Positions 1 to 6,369 of a stretch of DNA of 29,159 nucleotides are shown piece after piece. Position numbers and translations under genes: made by a program. This DNA is from an uncultured Bacilli bacterium. Its GTDB lineage: Bacteria > Bacillota_I > Bacilli_A > RF39 > UBA660. Location of the stretch: NCBI GenBank assembly GCA_947632275.1, contig CANROR010000008.1, positions 1 through 29,159 on the forward strand. The letters run 5' to 3'. The notes beneath the pieces are model-generated. The model saw only the letters and a list, made by a program, of their open reading frames with translations, had not been told where the DNA came from and made no database searches. Position 1 is the first letter of the stretch. Each line of letters opens with the position of its first letter.

Positions 1-93
1 TTAATACAACACCTTGTTTTTATTATATCAAATTATCTTTGCGAAGAAATTTTTTCATAATTTACTCTTTTTAGCTGTAGTCTTGGTTATTTA

Positions 94-122
94 TTGACTA
101 TCGTATTTTTTTGTGCTATTAT
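94..122 (+). promoter_or_regulatory. sigma-A promoter of the prepilin gene
   Basis: TTGACT (94-99), a 17-bp spacer and TATTAT (117-122), with an extended -10 TG at 114-115. Transcription would begin near 129, leaving a short leader that contains the ribosome binding site AGAGGTG (131-137). The first ~90 bases of the window upstream hold nothing I can assign. Confidence 0.75.
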
Positions 123-145
123 CTAATCATAGAGGTGTCGATAAA

Positions 146-619
146 ATGAAATATAGATTAAAAAATAGACATGGTTTTACCTTAGTAGAATTGCTAGCGG
201 TTATTGTTGTTTTGGCGATAATTATGTTAATCGCGGTTCAAGCGGTATTACCACTTTTGCAAAATGCCCGGAAGAATGCGTTTTTAGTTGAAGTAAACAA
301 TGCTTTGGATGCGGCCCAAACTTATTACGCAACGAAAGCTATCACAGGGGAAACAATTGGTAGTGGTAAATGTTATAGTTTGGATACCTTAGTTTCGGCT
401 GGGATGTATACAACGAAAAAAGATACTTATAAAGGATGGATTGAAATAACTCCTTCATCCACTAATAAAAATATTTATTTATATAAGATTACGATGACAA
501 ATGGTCAATATGCGGTAATTGGTAAAGGAATTAAAGATAATAACAATGTAGCCATTACGGCAGATGAGGTTGAAGAAACTAGTACAATTTCGCAACCAGC
601 ATTATGTACAACTTCATAA
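146..619 (+). CDS. type IV pilin-like / ComG-type prepilin
   Basis: A 157-aa protein with a class III prepilin signal. After a short basic leader (MKYRLKNRHG) comes the cleavage and methylation motif G|FTLVE, with the glutamate at mature position 5, then a hydrophobic helix of about 22 residues. A prepilin peptidase would cut after Gly10, and the mature protein would assemble through the helix into a pseudopilus or pilus. The C-terminal domain has two cysteines, one mid-domain (SGKC) and one near the end (ALC), that could form a disulfide. I place the start at 146 because AGAGGTG lies 8 bases upstream and the promoter -10 ends at 122; the reading frame is open further upstream from a TTG at 113, but that start would precede transcription. 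No pilin ATPase, platform protein or peptidase gene is nearby, so it is an orphan here. Family assignment is firm; the role (DNA uptake, secretion, adhesion) is unknown. Confidence 0.85.
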   Translation: MKYRLKNRHGFTLVELLAVIVVLAIIMLIAVQAVLPLLQNARKNAFLVEVNNALDAAQTYYATKAITGETIGSGKCYSLDTLVSAGMYTTKKDTYKGWIEITPSSTNKNIYLYKITMTNGQYAVIGKGIKDNNNVAITADEVEETSTISQPALCTTS

Positions 620-621
620 GG

Positions 622-643
622 ACTATCTTTTGATAGTTTTTTT
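622..643 (+). terminator. intrinsic terminator after the prepilin gene
   Basis: ACTATC (622-627), a 4-base loop, GATAGT (632-637), then six T. It starts three bases after the prepilin stop codon, and the glyS -35 box begins two bases after its T-run. Confidence 0.75.
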
Positions 644-644
644 C

Positions 645-673
645 TTGTCTAAAAAAGTAATATAAGTTATAAT
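645..673 (+). promoter_or_regulatory. sigma-A promoter of glyS
   Basis: TTGTCT (645-650), 17-bp spacer, TATAAT (668-673). I see no T-box leader: only about 12 bases separate the expected transcription start from the glyS start codon, too few for a tRNA-sensing riboswitch. Confidence 0.8.
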
Positions 674-692
674 CTTTATTAGGTGGTTAAGT

Positions 693-2054
693 ATGAAAAT
701 TACAATGGAAGATTTAGTGAATTATTGCAAACAATATGGTTTTATTTTTCAAGGTAGTGAAATTTATAATGGTTTGGCTAATTCTTGGGATTACGGTCCT
801 TTAGGCACTAATTTAAAAGAAAATATTCGGAATGCTTGGAAGAAAAAATTTATTCAAGAAAATCCTTATAATGTTGGGCTTGATGCGGCCATTATTATGA
901 ATCCGGATGTTTGGGTTGCCTCTGGTCATGTGGCTTCTTTTGCCGATCCTTTAATTGATTGTAAAAAATGTAAAGCGCGACATCGGGCGGATAAATTAAT
1001 TGAAGATTTTACGAAAGGTAAAGAAACTGGCGATGGTTGGGATAACGAAAAGTTAGAAAACTTTATCGCTAAAAATAAAATTAAATGTCCAAAATGTGGG
1101 GCATGTGATTTTACACCAATTAGAAAATTTAATTTACTTTTTGAAACTTCGATTGGGGTTACTGAAGATACTAAAAATACCGTATATCTTCGGGGCGAAA
1201 CGGCGCAAGGTATTTTTGTTAATTTTAAAAATGTCGAAAGAAGTATGCGCCTTAAATTACCATTTGGGATTGCCCAAACAGGTAAAGCTTTTCGCAACGA
1301 AATAACGCCCGGGAATTTTATTTTCCGGTTAAGAGAATTTGAACAAATGGAACTTGAATTTTTCTGTAAACCGGGTACTGATTTAGAGTGGCATGGTTAT
1401 TGGAAAAATTATTGCTTAGACTTTTTAAAAAGTTTAGGTTTAAAGAAAGAAAATTTACGTTATCGTGATCATTCGAAAGAAGAACTAGCCTTTTATAGTA
1501 AAGCAACTACGGATATTGAATTTATGTATCCCATGGGTTGGGGTGAACTTTGGGGGATTGCCGATCGGACCGATTATGATTTAGGCGTTCATCAAAATAA
1601 AAGCGGGGTCGATTTACGTTATTTAGATCCCGAAACTAACGAAAAATATTTAGCATATGTTATTGAACCATCTGTTGGCTTAGATCGTTTAATCTTAGCT
1701 ATTTTGACAGATGCTTATACCGTGGAAGATGAAAGAGTAGTTTTAAAAATTCATCCGGCTTTAGCTCCTTATAAAGTGGCCATTTTACCGCTTATTAAGA
1801 AAAATCATGCAACAAAAGCTAACGATATTTATGCTCGCCTTTGTAAATATTTTGCTTGTAGTTATGATGAAGCTGGTTCGATTGGGAAAAGATATCGCCG
1901 GAGTGATGCGGTTGGAACCCCTTTAGCTATAACTATTGACGATGAAACGTTAAATAATGATACGGTGACAGTCAGAGATCGGGATACGATGGAACAAATA
2001 ACTTTAAAAGTTGACGAACTAGTTGACTATATTAATAAAAAAATTGAATTTTAA
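693..2054 (+). CDS. glyS: glycyl-tRNA synthetase (dimeric, GlyQS type)
   Basis: Class II aminoacyl-tRNA synthetase of 453 aa that charges tRNA-Gly in the cytoplasm. It is the single-chain alpha2 type found in Bacilli-related lineages, archaea and eukaryotes, not the GlyQ/GlyS tetramer. The N-terminus carries the typical start of this family (GFIFQGSEIYNGLANSWDYG). Two Cys pairs, CKKC near residue 90 and CPKC near 134, fit the zinc-binding insertion. Class II motif 2 is around FRNEITPGNFIFRLREFEQ, and motif 3 around the PSVGLDR segment near residue 328. The C-terminal ~110 residues form the anticodon-binding domain (VAILPL, then SIGKRYRRSDAVGTP). AGGTGG (681-686) sits 6 bases before the ATG. 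It has its own promoter, and a new promoter precedes sepF, so it is probably monocistronic. Confidence 0.96.
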   Translation: MKITMEDLVNYCKQYGFIFQGSEIYNGLANSWDYGPLGTNLKENIRNAWKKKFIQENPYNVGLDAAIIMNPDVWVASGHVASFADPLIDCKKCKARHRADKLIEDFTKGKETGDGWDNEKLENFIAKNKIKCPKCGACDFTPIRKFNLLFETSIGVTEDTKNTVYLRGETAQGIFVNFKNVERSMRLKLPFGIAQTGKAFRNEITPGNFIFRLREFEQMELEFFCKPGTDLEWHGYWKNYCLDFLKSLGLKKENLRYRDHSKEELAFYSKATTDIEFMYPMGWGELWGIADRTDYDLGVHQNKSGVDLRYLDPETNEKYLAYVIEPSVGLDRLILAILTDAYTVEDERVVLKIHPALAPYKVAILPLIKKNHATKANDIYARLCKYFACSYDEAGSIGKRYRRSDAVGTPLAITIDDETLNNDTVTVRDRDTMEQITLKVDELVDYINKKIEF

Positions 2055-2066
2055 GAGAAAAGGATA

Positions 2067-2095
2067 TTGCACCAAGAACATATTTTTGATAAAAT
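2067..2095 (+). promoter_or_regulatory. sigma-A promoter of sepF-divIVA
   Basis: TTGCAC (2067-2072), 17-bp spacer, TAAAAT (2090-2095), 27 bases before the sepF ATG. Confidence 0.75.
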
Positions 2096-2121
2096 GGGAA
2101 GTAGACTAGGAGGAAATACAA

Positions 2122-2538
2122 ATGGCCTTTAATAAATTAAAAAAATGGATTTCAATTGACGATGATGATAATCTAGTTGGAGATGAAGACGAATATTATA
2201 CGACGGGTAAAGAAGCAACTTTAAAAGAAACGGAAAAATCTGGAAATAATATGATTTTATTAGAACCCCGGGCTTATTCGGAATCAACCCAAATCACGGA
2301 TCATCTTAAAAATCGTAATAGTGTAGTAGTTAATTTAAAAAGAGTAACATCTGATCAAGCTCAAAGAATTATTGATTTCTTAAGTGGAGTTACTTATGCT
2401 ATTGGTGGTTCCATGCAAAAAATTGGCATTGGTATTTATTTATGTACGCCAAAGAATGTTGCCGTTCAAGGTAAAATTACTGATGATGCCGACAAAAGAA
2501 GTAAAAATAATACCGACGATGAAGAATTAGATTGGTAA
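2122..2538 (+). CDS. sepF: cell division protein SepF
   Basis: SepF (YlmF, DUF552) of 138 aa. It binds the FtsZ C-terminus, bundles FtsZ filaments and tethers the Z-ring to the membrane. The N-terminal segment MAFNKLKKWI is a short amphipathic helix of the kind that binds membrane. An acidic linker follows (DDDD, GDEDEYY). The conserved SepF core runs from about residue 45 to 120: EPRAYSESTQITDHL, then VVVNLKRVTSDQAQRIIDFL and a Gly-rich turn (AIGGSMQKIG). AGGAGG (2108-2113) supports the ATG at 2122. In Bacillus and Streptococcus the ylm cluster lies between sepF and divIVA (ylmG, ylmH); here divIVA follows after 13 bases with nothing between, a condensed version of the same cluster. Confidence 0.93.
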   Translation: MAFNKLKKWISIDDDDNLVGDEDEYYTTGKEATLKETEKSGNNMILLEPRAYSESTQITDHLKNRNSVVVNLKRVTSDQAQRIIDFLSGVTYAIGGSMQKIGIGIYLCTPKNVAVQGKITDDADKRSKNNTDDEELDW

Positions 2539-2551
2539 GAGGGTATGACCA

Positions 2552-2980
2552 ATGGTGAATAAGTTTAATACCAGTCTTCAAGGTTATAATAAAAATGAAG
2601 TTAATGCTTTTGTTAATGAAGTTATTAAAGAATACGAAAGCATGTTAAAAAAGTTAAAAAGTAGTTGTGAAATTATTGATTCTTTAAAAGCCGAATTAAA
2701 ACATTATAAAGAAACGGAAGCTAGTCTAAATCGGGCAATCTTAATTGCCGAGGAATCGACGGCTAATATTAAAAGATCGGCGTATGAAGAATCAAAAGTT
2801 ATTATTGATGATGCTAAACGCAATGCGACGAAAGTTGTCAATAATGCATTACATAAAGCGGAAAGAATTGAAGAAGATGCCGAAAGCTTACGCCGAAAGG
2901 TATCGGTTTATAAAAGGCGTTTTAAAGCCTTAATTGAACAACAATTAGATGAACTAGAAGAATTTGATGAAAGATTGTAA
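2552..2980 (+). CDS. divIVA: DivIVA/GpsB-family cell division coiled-coil protein
   Basis: A 142-aa protein with the DivIVA N-terminal lipid-binding domain, here FNTSLQGYNKNEVNAFVNEV, followed by a long heptad-rich coiled coil (about residues 30-135). DivIVA recognises negatively curved membrane at septa and poles and recruits division or wall-synthesis partners. The first residues are shorter and less hydrophobic than in B. subtilis DivIVA (MPLTPNDIHNK), so GpsB-like behaviour is possible, but the neighbouring sepF favours DivIVA. GAGGG (2539-2543) is the ribosome binding site; a GTG at 2555 is an alternative start. It is the second gene of the sepF operon and is followed at once by a terminator. 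Confidence 0.88.
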   Translation: MVNKFNTSLQGYNKNEVNAFVNEVIKEYESMLKKLKSSCEIIDSLKAELKHYKETEASLNRAILIAEESTANIKRSAYEESKVIIDDAKRNATKVVNNALHKAERIEEDAESLRRKVSVYKRRFKALIEQQLDELEEFDERL

Positions 2981-3004
2981 AAGAAATAGGAGTATTTCTT
3001 TTTC
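2981..3004 (+). terminator. intrinsic terminator of the sepF-divIVA operon
   Basis: AAGAAATA (2981-2988), loop GGAG, TATTTCTT (2993-3000), then TTTC. It begins on the base after the divIVA stop. The stem is AT-rich and only moderately strong. Confidence 0.6.
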
Positions 3005-3034
3005 TTTAAATTAAGAATAAAAGAGGGATAATTA

Positions 3035-3943
3035 ATGAAAAAAAGCAAAATAATTATAGAAAGCATTCTTTTAGGATTAATAGTTTTGGTTAGTACATTG
3101 CTAATCATTCGACCTTATGTTTTAGCCATGGGCTCTAAAGAAGAGGAAAAACCGGCGGAGATAAAAGAGGAAAAGACTGAAGAAACTATAAATAAAGGAA
3201 AAGCCCTTTTAGGAGTAAATGTTTTGGTTGAAGGCCAAGGGATAAAGTTTGATGCCGAAAATAATGCTATAATTATTAATGAACGGGGAGAATACGAATT
3301 AGTAGGAAATTTTGCTAATGGCCAAATTATCATTGATACGGCGGAAGAAGTTAAATTAATATTTCAAGGAATTAATCTAACTGGTGATAGAGTATTATTA
3401 GAAAATAAGCAAAATAGTAATTTAAGCATTGAGTTAATGGCTAGCAGTTATAATACTTTAAAAACGACGAGTTCGAGTGATATTTTAACTAATAAACTTA
3501 CTATTGAAGGCAGTGGCACTCTAAGTTTAATTAATCAAAATGGTGATGGCATAAGTGGGGAAAATGTGAGCCTTAATAGTGGTAATATTTATATTTTTGC
3601 CAGTAGTAAAGCCATAACCGGTAAGTTAAATATTAAGTATGGAAATGTAATATTATTTGGCAATGAATTACTAAATAATATTGAAGAAGAAAATAGTCAA
3701 CCAATAATGCAAGTTAATTTAATTAATCCTTTAACGGAAACAGATACGATTACTTTGGTAGATGAAAATAATAATGAATTTATCAAAGGAAATCCTTTTG
3801 GTAGTGCTAAAGCTTTTTTAATAAGTGGTCCTTATTTAAAAAATGGTAATTATTTTATTTTAAAAAATGAAGCTAAAATAATTTTAAATGATAGTGAAGT
3901 AATAACTATTAATAATTTAATTAATAATTTTGTTGAAAAATAG
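3035..3943 (+). CDS. membrane-anchored protein resembling the Cthe_2159 carbohydrate-binding beta-helix family
   Basis: A 302-aa protein with a basic N-terminus (MKKSK), one membrane helix or uncleaved signal at about residues 6-32, a charged Glu/Lys linker (about 35-55), and an extracellular domain of short beta-strand repeats. Typical pieces are ERGEYELVGNFANGQIIID, KLIFQGINLTGD, TIEGSGTLSLINQNGDGI and SLNSGNIYIFASSKAI. This order (YELVG, then GQIIID, then GSGTL, then NGDGIS, then SGNIYI) matches what I recall of Cthe_2159, a right-handed beta-helix that binds acidic polysaccharide with calcium. The match is by pattern only, and this copy would be short. The family's usual repetition is weaker in the last 90 residues. 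AGAGGG (3022-3027) supports the ATG. It lies between divIVA and a tRNA pair, apparently on its own. Confidence 0.6.
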   Translation: MKKSKIIIESILLGLIVLVSTLLIIRPYVLAMGSKEEEKPAEIKEEKTEETINKGKALLGVNVLVEGQGIKFDAENNAIIINERGEYELVGNFANGQIIIDTAEEVKLIFQGINLTGDRVLLENKQNSNLSIELMASSYNTLKTTSSSDILTNKLTIEGSGTLSLINQNGDGISGENVSLNSGNIYIFASSKAITGKLNIKYGNVILFGNELLNNIEEENSQPIMQVNLINPLTETDTITLVDENNNEFIKGNPFGSAKAFLISGPYLKNGNYFILKNEAKIILNDSEVITINNLINNFVEK

Positions 3944-3973
3944 TTTACAAAACAGAATATATTATAGTATAAT
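3944..3973 (+). promoter_or_regulatory. upstream (P1) promoter of the tRNA-Ile/tRNA-Glu unit
   Basis: TTTACA (3944-3949), 18-bp spacer, TATAAT (3968-3973), starting on the base after the preceding stop codon. It is the first of two tandem promoters before the tRNAs. Confidence 0.6.
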
Positions 3974-3982
3974 TTATTTACT

Positions 3983-4003
3983 GACTTTTATATGAAAAAA
4001 GTC
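3983..4003 (+). repeat. 7-bp inverted repeat between the tandem tRNA promoters
   Basis: GACTTTT (3983-3989) and AAAAGTC (3997-4003) separated by 7 bases. It lies downstream of P1 and touches the -35 of P2, so it could be a weak hairpin in the P1 transcript or an operator. No T-run follows, so it is not a standard terminator. Confidence 0.4.
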
Positions 4004-4032
4004 TTGCAAAAATCTTGATAATAAGGTAAAAT
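4004..4032 (+). promoter_or_regulatory. proximal (P2) promoter of the tRNA-Ile/tRNA-Glu unit
   Basis: TTGCAA (4004-4009), 17-bp spacer, TAAAAT (4027-4032); expected start near 4039, 14 bases before tRNA-Ile. Confidence 0.75.
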
Positions 4033-4052
4033 TAAAGAGGTTTTTGTTTAAT

Positions 4053-4129
<77 letters not shown>

Positions 4130-4135
4130 TTAAAT

Positions 4136-4212
4136 GGCCCGTTGGTGAAGTGGCTTAACACGGCGCCCTTTCACGGCGTTATTCATGGGTTCGAATCCCG
4201 TACGGGTCACCA
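4136..4212 (+). tRNA. tRNA-Glu (anticodon TTC)
   Basis: A 77-base tRNA with encoded CCA. Acceptor GGCCCGT pairs with ACGGGTC (one G-U). The anticodon arm is GCGCC-CTTTCAC-GGCGT, with anticodon TTC at 4170-4172. The T arm has GGGTTCGAATCCC. It is the second gene of the two-tRNA unit. Confidence 0.97.
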
Positions 4213-4225
4213 GTAAGTCAATTTT

Positions 4226-4245
4226 TCCCTTTTAAGGGATTTTTT
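4226..4245 (+). terminator. intrinsic terminator of the two-tRNA unit
   Basis: TCCCT (4226-4230), loop TTTT with an extra T-A pair possible, AGGGA (4235-4239), then six T, 13 bases after tRNA-Glu. Confidence 0.8.
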
Positions 4246-4277
4246 AATGGCTAAATTTACATAAACATTTGCGAATC

Positions 4278-4306
4278 TAGACTTTTAAATTATTTTTTAG
4301 TAAAAT
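4278..4306 (+). promoter_or_regulatory. promoter of the PH-domain gene
   Basis: TAGACT (4278-4283), 17-bp spacer, TAAAAT (4301-4306). The -35 matches consensus at four of six positions. Confidence 0.55.
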
Positions 4307-4322
4307 TAAAGCAGGTGAAAAA

Positions 4323-4916
4323 ATGAACAATTTAGATAATAATAAAATAAATTCTAATATAAATATGGAAGAAGATTCAAATGATGCCGAACAAGATAAC
4401 GAAGTATTAGAAAAAGAGAATAGTCCTAAATTAAATGATAAATATGAATCAGAGTCTAATTTAAAAGAAACTAAAAATGTTTATGATTTAGTTATGGATT
4501 TTAAAAGAGCTCATAAAGGTGGTATTGCTTGGCGCGTTAAAAAACATTGTCGAATAATTGAAAAACATCTTAATCCGGGTGAAAAAGTTATATATGCTTT
4601 TTGTGGTCAAAAAAATATGGAATTTTATAATATTTTTACTTCTTGTATTGTGGCATTAACTAATAAACGTTTATTAATCGGCCAAAAAAGAGTTTTTTGG
4701 GGTTATTTTTTTAGTTCGATAACTCCGGATTTATATAATGATTTACAAGTTTACCAAGGTCTATTATTTGGTAAGCTTACAATTGATACTGTTAAAGAAG
4801 TAATAAATATTTCTAATTTGCCTAAAAGTGCTTTAAACGAAATTGAAACCAATATCACGGAATTTATGATGAAAGAAAAACAAAAATATAAAATGATGGG
4901 TGAAGGCAGAAATTAA
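4323..4916 (+). CDS. bacterial PH-domain protein (YokE-like) with acidic disordered N-terminus
   Basis: A 197-aa protein in two parts. Residues 1-55 are rich in Asn, Asp and Glu and probably disordered. Residues 60-190 look like a bacterial pleckstrin-homology domain of the YokE/bPH type: a helix ending in EKHLNPGEKVIYAFCG, then strands around CIVALTNKRLLIGQKR, then KLTIDTVKEV and a C-terminal helix. The ALTNKRLL motif, where a strand leads to Lys-Arg, is typical. These domains are small soluble modules of mostly unknown ligand. No membrane segment is visible. AGGTG (4313-4317) precedes the ATG. It appears monocistronic because a new promoter lies just after it. Function beyond the fold is not known. 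Confidence 0.65.
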   Translation: MNNLDNNKINSNINMEEDSNDAEQDNEVLEKENSPKLNDKYESESNLKETKNVYDLVMDFKRAHKGGIAWRVKKHCRIIEKHLNPGEKVIYAFCGQKNMEFYNIFTSCIVALTNKRLLIGQKRVFWGYFFSSITPDLYNDLQVYQGLLFGKLTIDTVKEVINISNLPKSALNEIETNITEFMMKEKQKYKMMGEGRN

Positions 4917-4944
4917 ATATTTTATTTAGGTATTTTATATAAGT

Positions 4945-4955
4945 TATGATATAAT
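4945..4955 (+). promoter_or_regulatory. extended -10 promoter for the small membrane protein genes
   Basis: TATGA followed by TATAAT (4950-4955), an extended -10 element. The -35 is poor (TTTAGG near 4926), which extended -10 promoters tolerate. Confidence 0.6.
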
Positions 4956-4982
4956 GAATTGGATAAGGAAGGAGTTTTTATT

Positions 4983-5069
4983 ATGAGTAACAATAATGGA
5001 GGAATGGGTTTTTGTGGACTCGTTTTAGCAATATTTGTCGCATTATGTTTATTCGCTATCATAGGTTAA
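4983..5069 (+). CDS. 28-aa single-span membrane protein, YjcZ-like
   Basis: A reading frame of 28 codons: MSNNNGGMGFCG, then a hydrophobic helix of about 16 residues ending in IIG. The plan (short polar, Gly/Asn-rich start, then one membrane helix to the end) resembles the tiny YjcZ-family proteins of Bacillus. A strong site AAGGAAGGAG (4965-4974) sits 8 bases before the ATG, and an extended -10 promoter lies at the right distance. These signals make it more convincing as a gene than its length suggests. Its last 58 bases overlap the next gene in another frame. Function unknown; a second protein of similar style is at 12956-13153. Confidence 0.6.
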   Translation: MSNNNGGMGFCGLVLAIFVALCLFAIIG

Positions 5070-5467
5070 ATAAAAATGTTAAATTTGGAATTATAGCATT
5101 AATACTATATGTATTTAATCGATTTTTTGTCAAAAATTTAGATTTACCTATTATTGGTTATTTATTAAAAAATCATTTTAATGACTTTTTGGGTGGTTTT
5201 ATTTTTTGTTGCTATGTTAATGCAATATTATATTTAAGTCATAAAAAAATGATTAACGATTTTGGTCCTTTAATCATTTTTATGTTTTTGGTATCAATTT
5301 GTTGGGAATTTGTTTTTCCTTTGTTTTTAAATTATAGTACCTCTGATTGGTTTGATGTTTTAGCTTATATGCTAGGTACAATTTTATATTATATATTATT
5401 AAAAAAATCTAATAATGTATACAATAATATAATAATAAAAGAAAGAAAGGCCAAAGCCCCCAATTAA
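5012..5467 (+). CDS. VanZ-like small integral membrane protein
   Basis: A protein of up to 151 aa with about four membrane helices. The C-terminal half has the pattern of the VanZ-like superfamily and related 'magnesium citrate secondary transporter' annotations: a helix containing CWEFVFPLF, then DWFDVLAYMLGTILYYIL (acidic residue, helix with Gly, helix). An upstream loop has HFNDFLGG. The start is uncertain. TTG at 5012 has GGAGGA (4998-5003) 8 bases upstream, inside the preceding 28-aa frame; ATG at 5045 has no visible binding site. Both overlap the 28-aa gene, so the two may be translationally coupled. Its 3' end overlaps a convergent gene by 69 bases. The last ~20 residues are polar and basic. 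Family call is moderate; substrate unknown. Confidence 0.55.
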   Translation: MWTRFSNICRIMFIRYHRLNKNVKFGIIALILYVFNRFFVKNLDLPIIGYLLKNHFNDFLGGFIFCCYVNAILYLSHKKMINDFGPLIIFMFLVSICWEFVFPLFLNYSTSDWFDVLAYMLGTILYYILLKKSNNVYNNIIIKERKAKAPN

Positions 5468-5746
5468 ACCGGTAATTAATCTTCTGATATTATTAGAACT
5501 TTTAATTATTACATTTTGAAATAACCAATCTATAACCATTATCAAGGTAAAAATTAAAGCTAATCCAAAATTAAGATGAATGTCAAAAATTAATAAACAT
5601 AAGGCTCCCATAAAACCAATTAAAATACCTGTGCAACGAGCACAAATTGGCAATTGATGGTTTTTTAGAAAAAAACTTCTTTCGGGTTTTTGATGACAAA
5701 TTATGTGTCCTAGTTGCATTGATAATTTATAAAAATTATTTAACAT
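5399..5746 (-). CDS. DUF2085 family membrane protein
   Basis: A 115-aa protein with the DUF2085 signature: CHQKPERSFF near residues 17-26 and LPICARCTGILIGF near 32-45. The conserved His, Arg and the CxxC-like Cys pair (CARC) are all present. Two or three membrane helices follow. The biochemical role of DUF2085 is not established. GAGGT (minus strand, just upstream) and a good promoter support the ATG at 5746. The 3' end runs 69 bases into the convergent VanZ-like gene, so its last membrane helix is antisense to that gene's polar tail. Confidence 0.8.
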   Translation of the reverse strand: MLNNFYKLSMQLGHIICHQKPERSFFLKNHQLPICARCTGILIGFMGALCLLIFDIHLNFGLALIFTLIMVIDWLFQNVIIKSSNNIRRLITGLIGGFGLSFFYYYIIVYIIRFF

Positions 5747-5764
5747 TTTTATACCTCTATAAGA

Positions 5765-5793
5765 ATTATACTATTTAATAAAAATTATCACAA
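5765..5793 (-). promoter_or_regulatory. promoter of the DUF2085 gene
   Basis: On the minus strand: TTGTGA (5793-5788), 17-bp spacer, TATAAT (5770-5765). It overlaps the -35 of the divergent promoter that reads rightward. Confidence 0.75.
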
Positions 5794-5814
5794 GTAAAGT
5801 ATGAGCTCTATAAT
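5785..5814 (+). promoter_or_regulatory. promoter of the 103-aa unknown gene
   Basis: TTATCA (5785-5790), 18-bp spacer, TATAAT (5809-5814). The -35 overlaps the -35 of the divergent DUF2085 promoter, so the two may compete. Confidence 0.5.
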
Positions 5815-5856
5815 ATATCTTATTTAGTGAATAGAAAGAAATGAGAAAGTATTTAA

Positions 5857-6168
5857 ATGAATAAAAAAGAATATGAAGTATTGATTGTAGATATCGATCC
5901 GATCAATAAGTATCCAATAATATTTAATGATAATGACTTTACAATAAAATTAAAAGGTGAAATTAAAAATTTTAGCTATGCTAATATTGATAATGTTCAT
6001 AGTTCGCTTTTCGCCGTAATAAAAAATGTTTCTTTTTATTTAAAATTTCCTGATTCACCCATGAAATACCAATGCTTTGTAAATTTTAAATTAAATGAAA
6101 CAGATAGAAAAAAAGAATTATATAATTTTTTGATTAGTAAAACTGTTTCAAGCAATCCAAAAATTTAA
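5857..6168 (+). CDS. 103-aa protein of unknown function
   Basis: I do not recognise this protein. It is 103 aa, soluble, with alternating strand-like segments (YEVLIVDIDP, FTIKLKGEIKNFSYANI, VSFYLKF) and a C-terminal helix (ETDRKKELYNFLIS). The mix of strands ending in one helix would fit a PH-like fold, but that is a guess. The ribosome binding site is weak (GAGAAAG, 5840-5846). A bidirectional terminator follows, shared with the convergent tRNA-Ser gene. Confidence 0.6.
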   Translation: MNKKEYEVLIVDIDPINKYPIIFNDNDFTIKLKGEIKNFSYANIDNVHSSLFAVIKNVSFYLKFPDSPMKYQCFVNFKLNETDRKKELYNFLISKTVSSNPKI

Positions 6169-6173
6169 AAATG

Positions 6174-6219
6174 GATGAAAAAAGTCTTGCTACCGTAATA
6201 GGAAAGCAAGACTTTATTT
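6174..6219. terminator. bidirectional terminator between the unknown gene and tRNA-Ser
   Basis: A perfect 10-bp stem: AAAGTCTTGC (6181-6190) and GCAAGACTTT (6206-6215), with a 15-base loop. On the minus strand the stem is followed by T's, giving a good terminator for tRNA-Ser; on the plus strand by TATTTTAT, which also fits. Confidence 0.85.
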
Positions 6220-6226
6220 TATAATA

Positions 6227-6317
6227 TGGCGGAGTAGAAAGGATTTGAACCTTCGCACCAGTTTCCCGGTCTACACCCTTAGCAGGGGCGCCTCTTCAGC
6301 CTCTTGAGTACTACTCC
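6227..6317 (-). tRNA. tRNA-Ser (anticodon GCT)
   Basis: A 91-base class II tRNA on the minus strand, with CCA encoded. The acceptor is GGAGTAG with CTACTCC, discriminator G. The anticodon loop CTGCTAA gives GCT (plus-strand AGC at 6281-6283), and there is a long variable arm (ACCGGGAAACTGGT region). It reads AGC/AGU serine codons. Confidence 0.95.
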
Positions 6318-6322
6318 ATACC

Positions 6323-6356
6323 AAGCTACTTCTTAATTTTAATATAAAAGTAGCTT
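6323..6356. repeat. 9-bp inverted repeat flanking the tRNA-Ser -10 box
   Basis: AAGCTACTT (6323-6331) and AAGTAGCTT (6348-6356), a perfect dyad with a 16-base gap that encloses the -10 of the tRNA-Ser promoter. No T-run adjoins it, so it is not an obvious terminator for the upstream lipoprotein gene. Confidence 0.6.
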
Positions 6357-6364
6357 CTTGTCAA
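6336..6364 (-). promoter_or_regulatory. consensus sigma-A promoter of tRNA-Ser
   Basis: On the minus strand: perfect TTGACA (6364-6359), 17-bp spacer, TAAAAT (6341-6336). Expected start is near 6329. It begins 6 bases after the stop codon of the upstream lipoprotein gene. Confidence 0.85.
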
Positions 6365-6369
6365 ACTAA

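Noticed and set aside
645..692. T-box riboswitch before glyS
   Set aside because: The promoter is only about 20 bases from the start codon, leaving no room for a T-box leader.
926..1297. A 123-codon antisense frame inside glyS
   Set aside because: It lies wholly within a well-supported synthetase gene and shows no initiation signals or known motifs.
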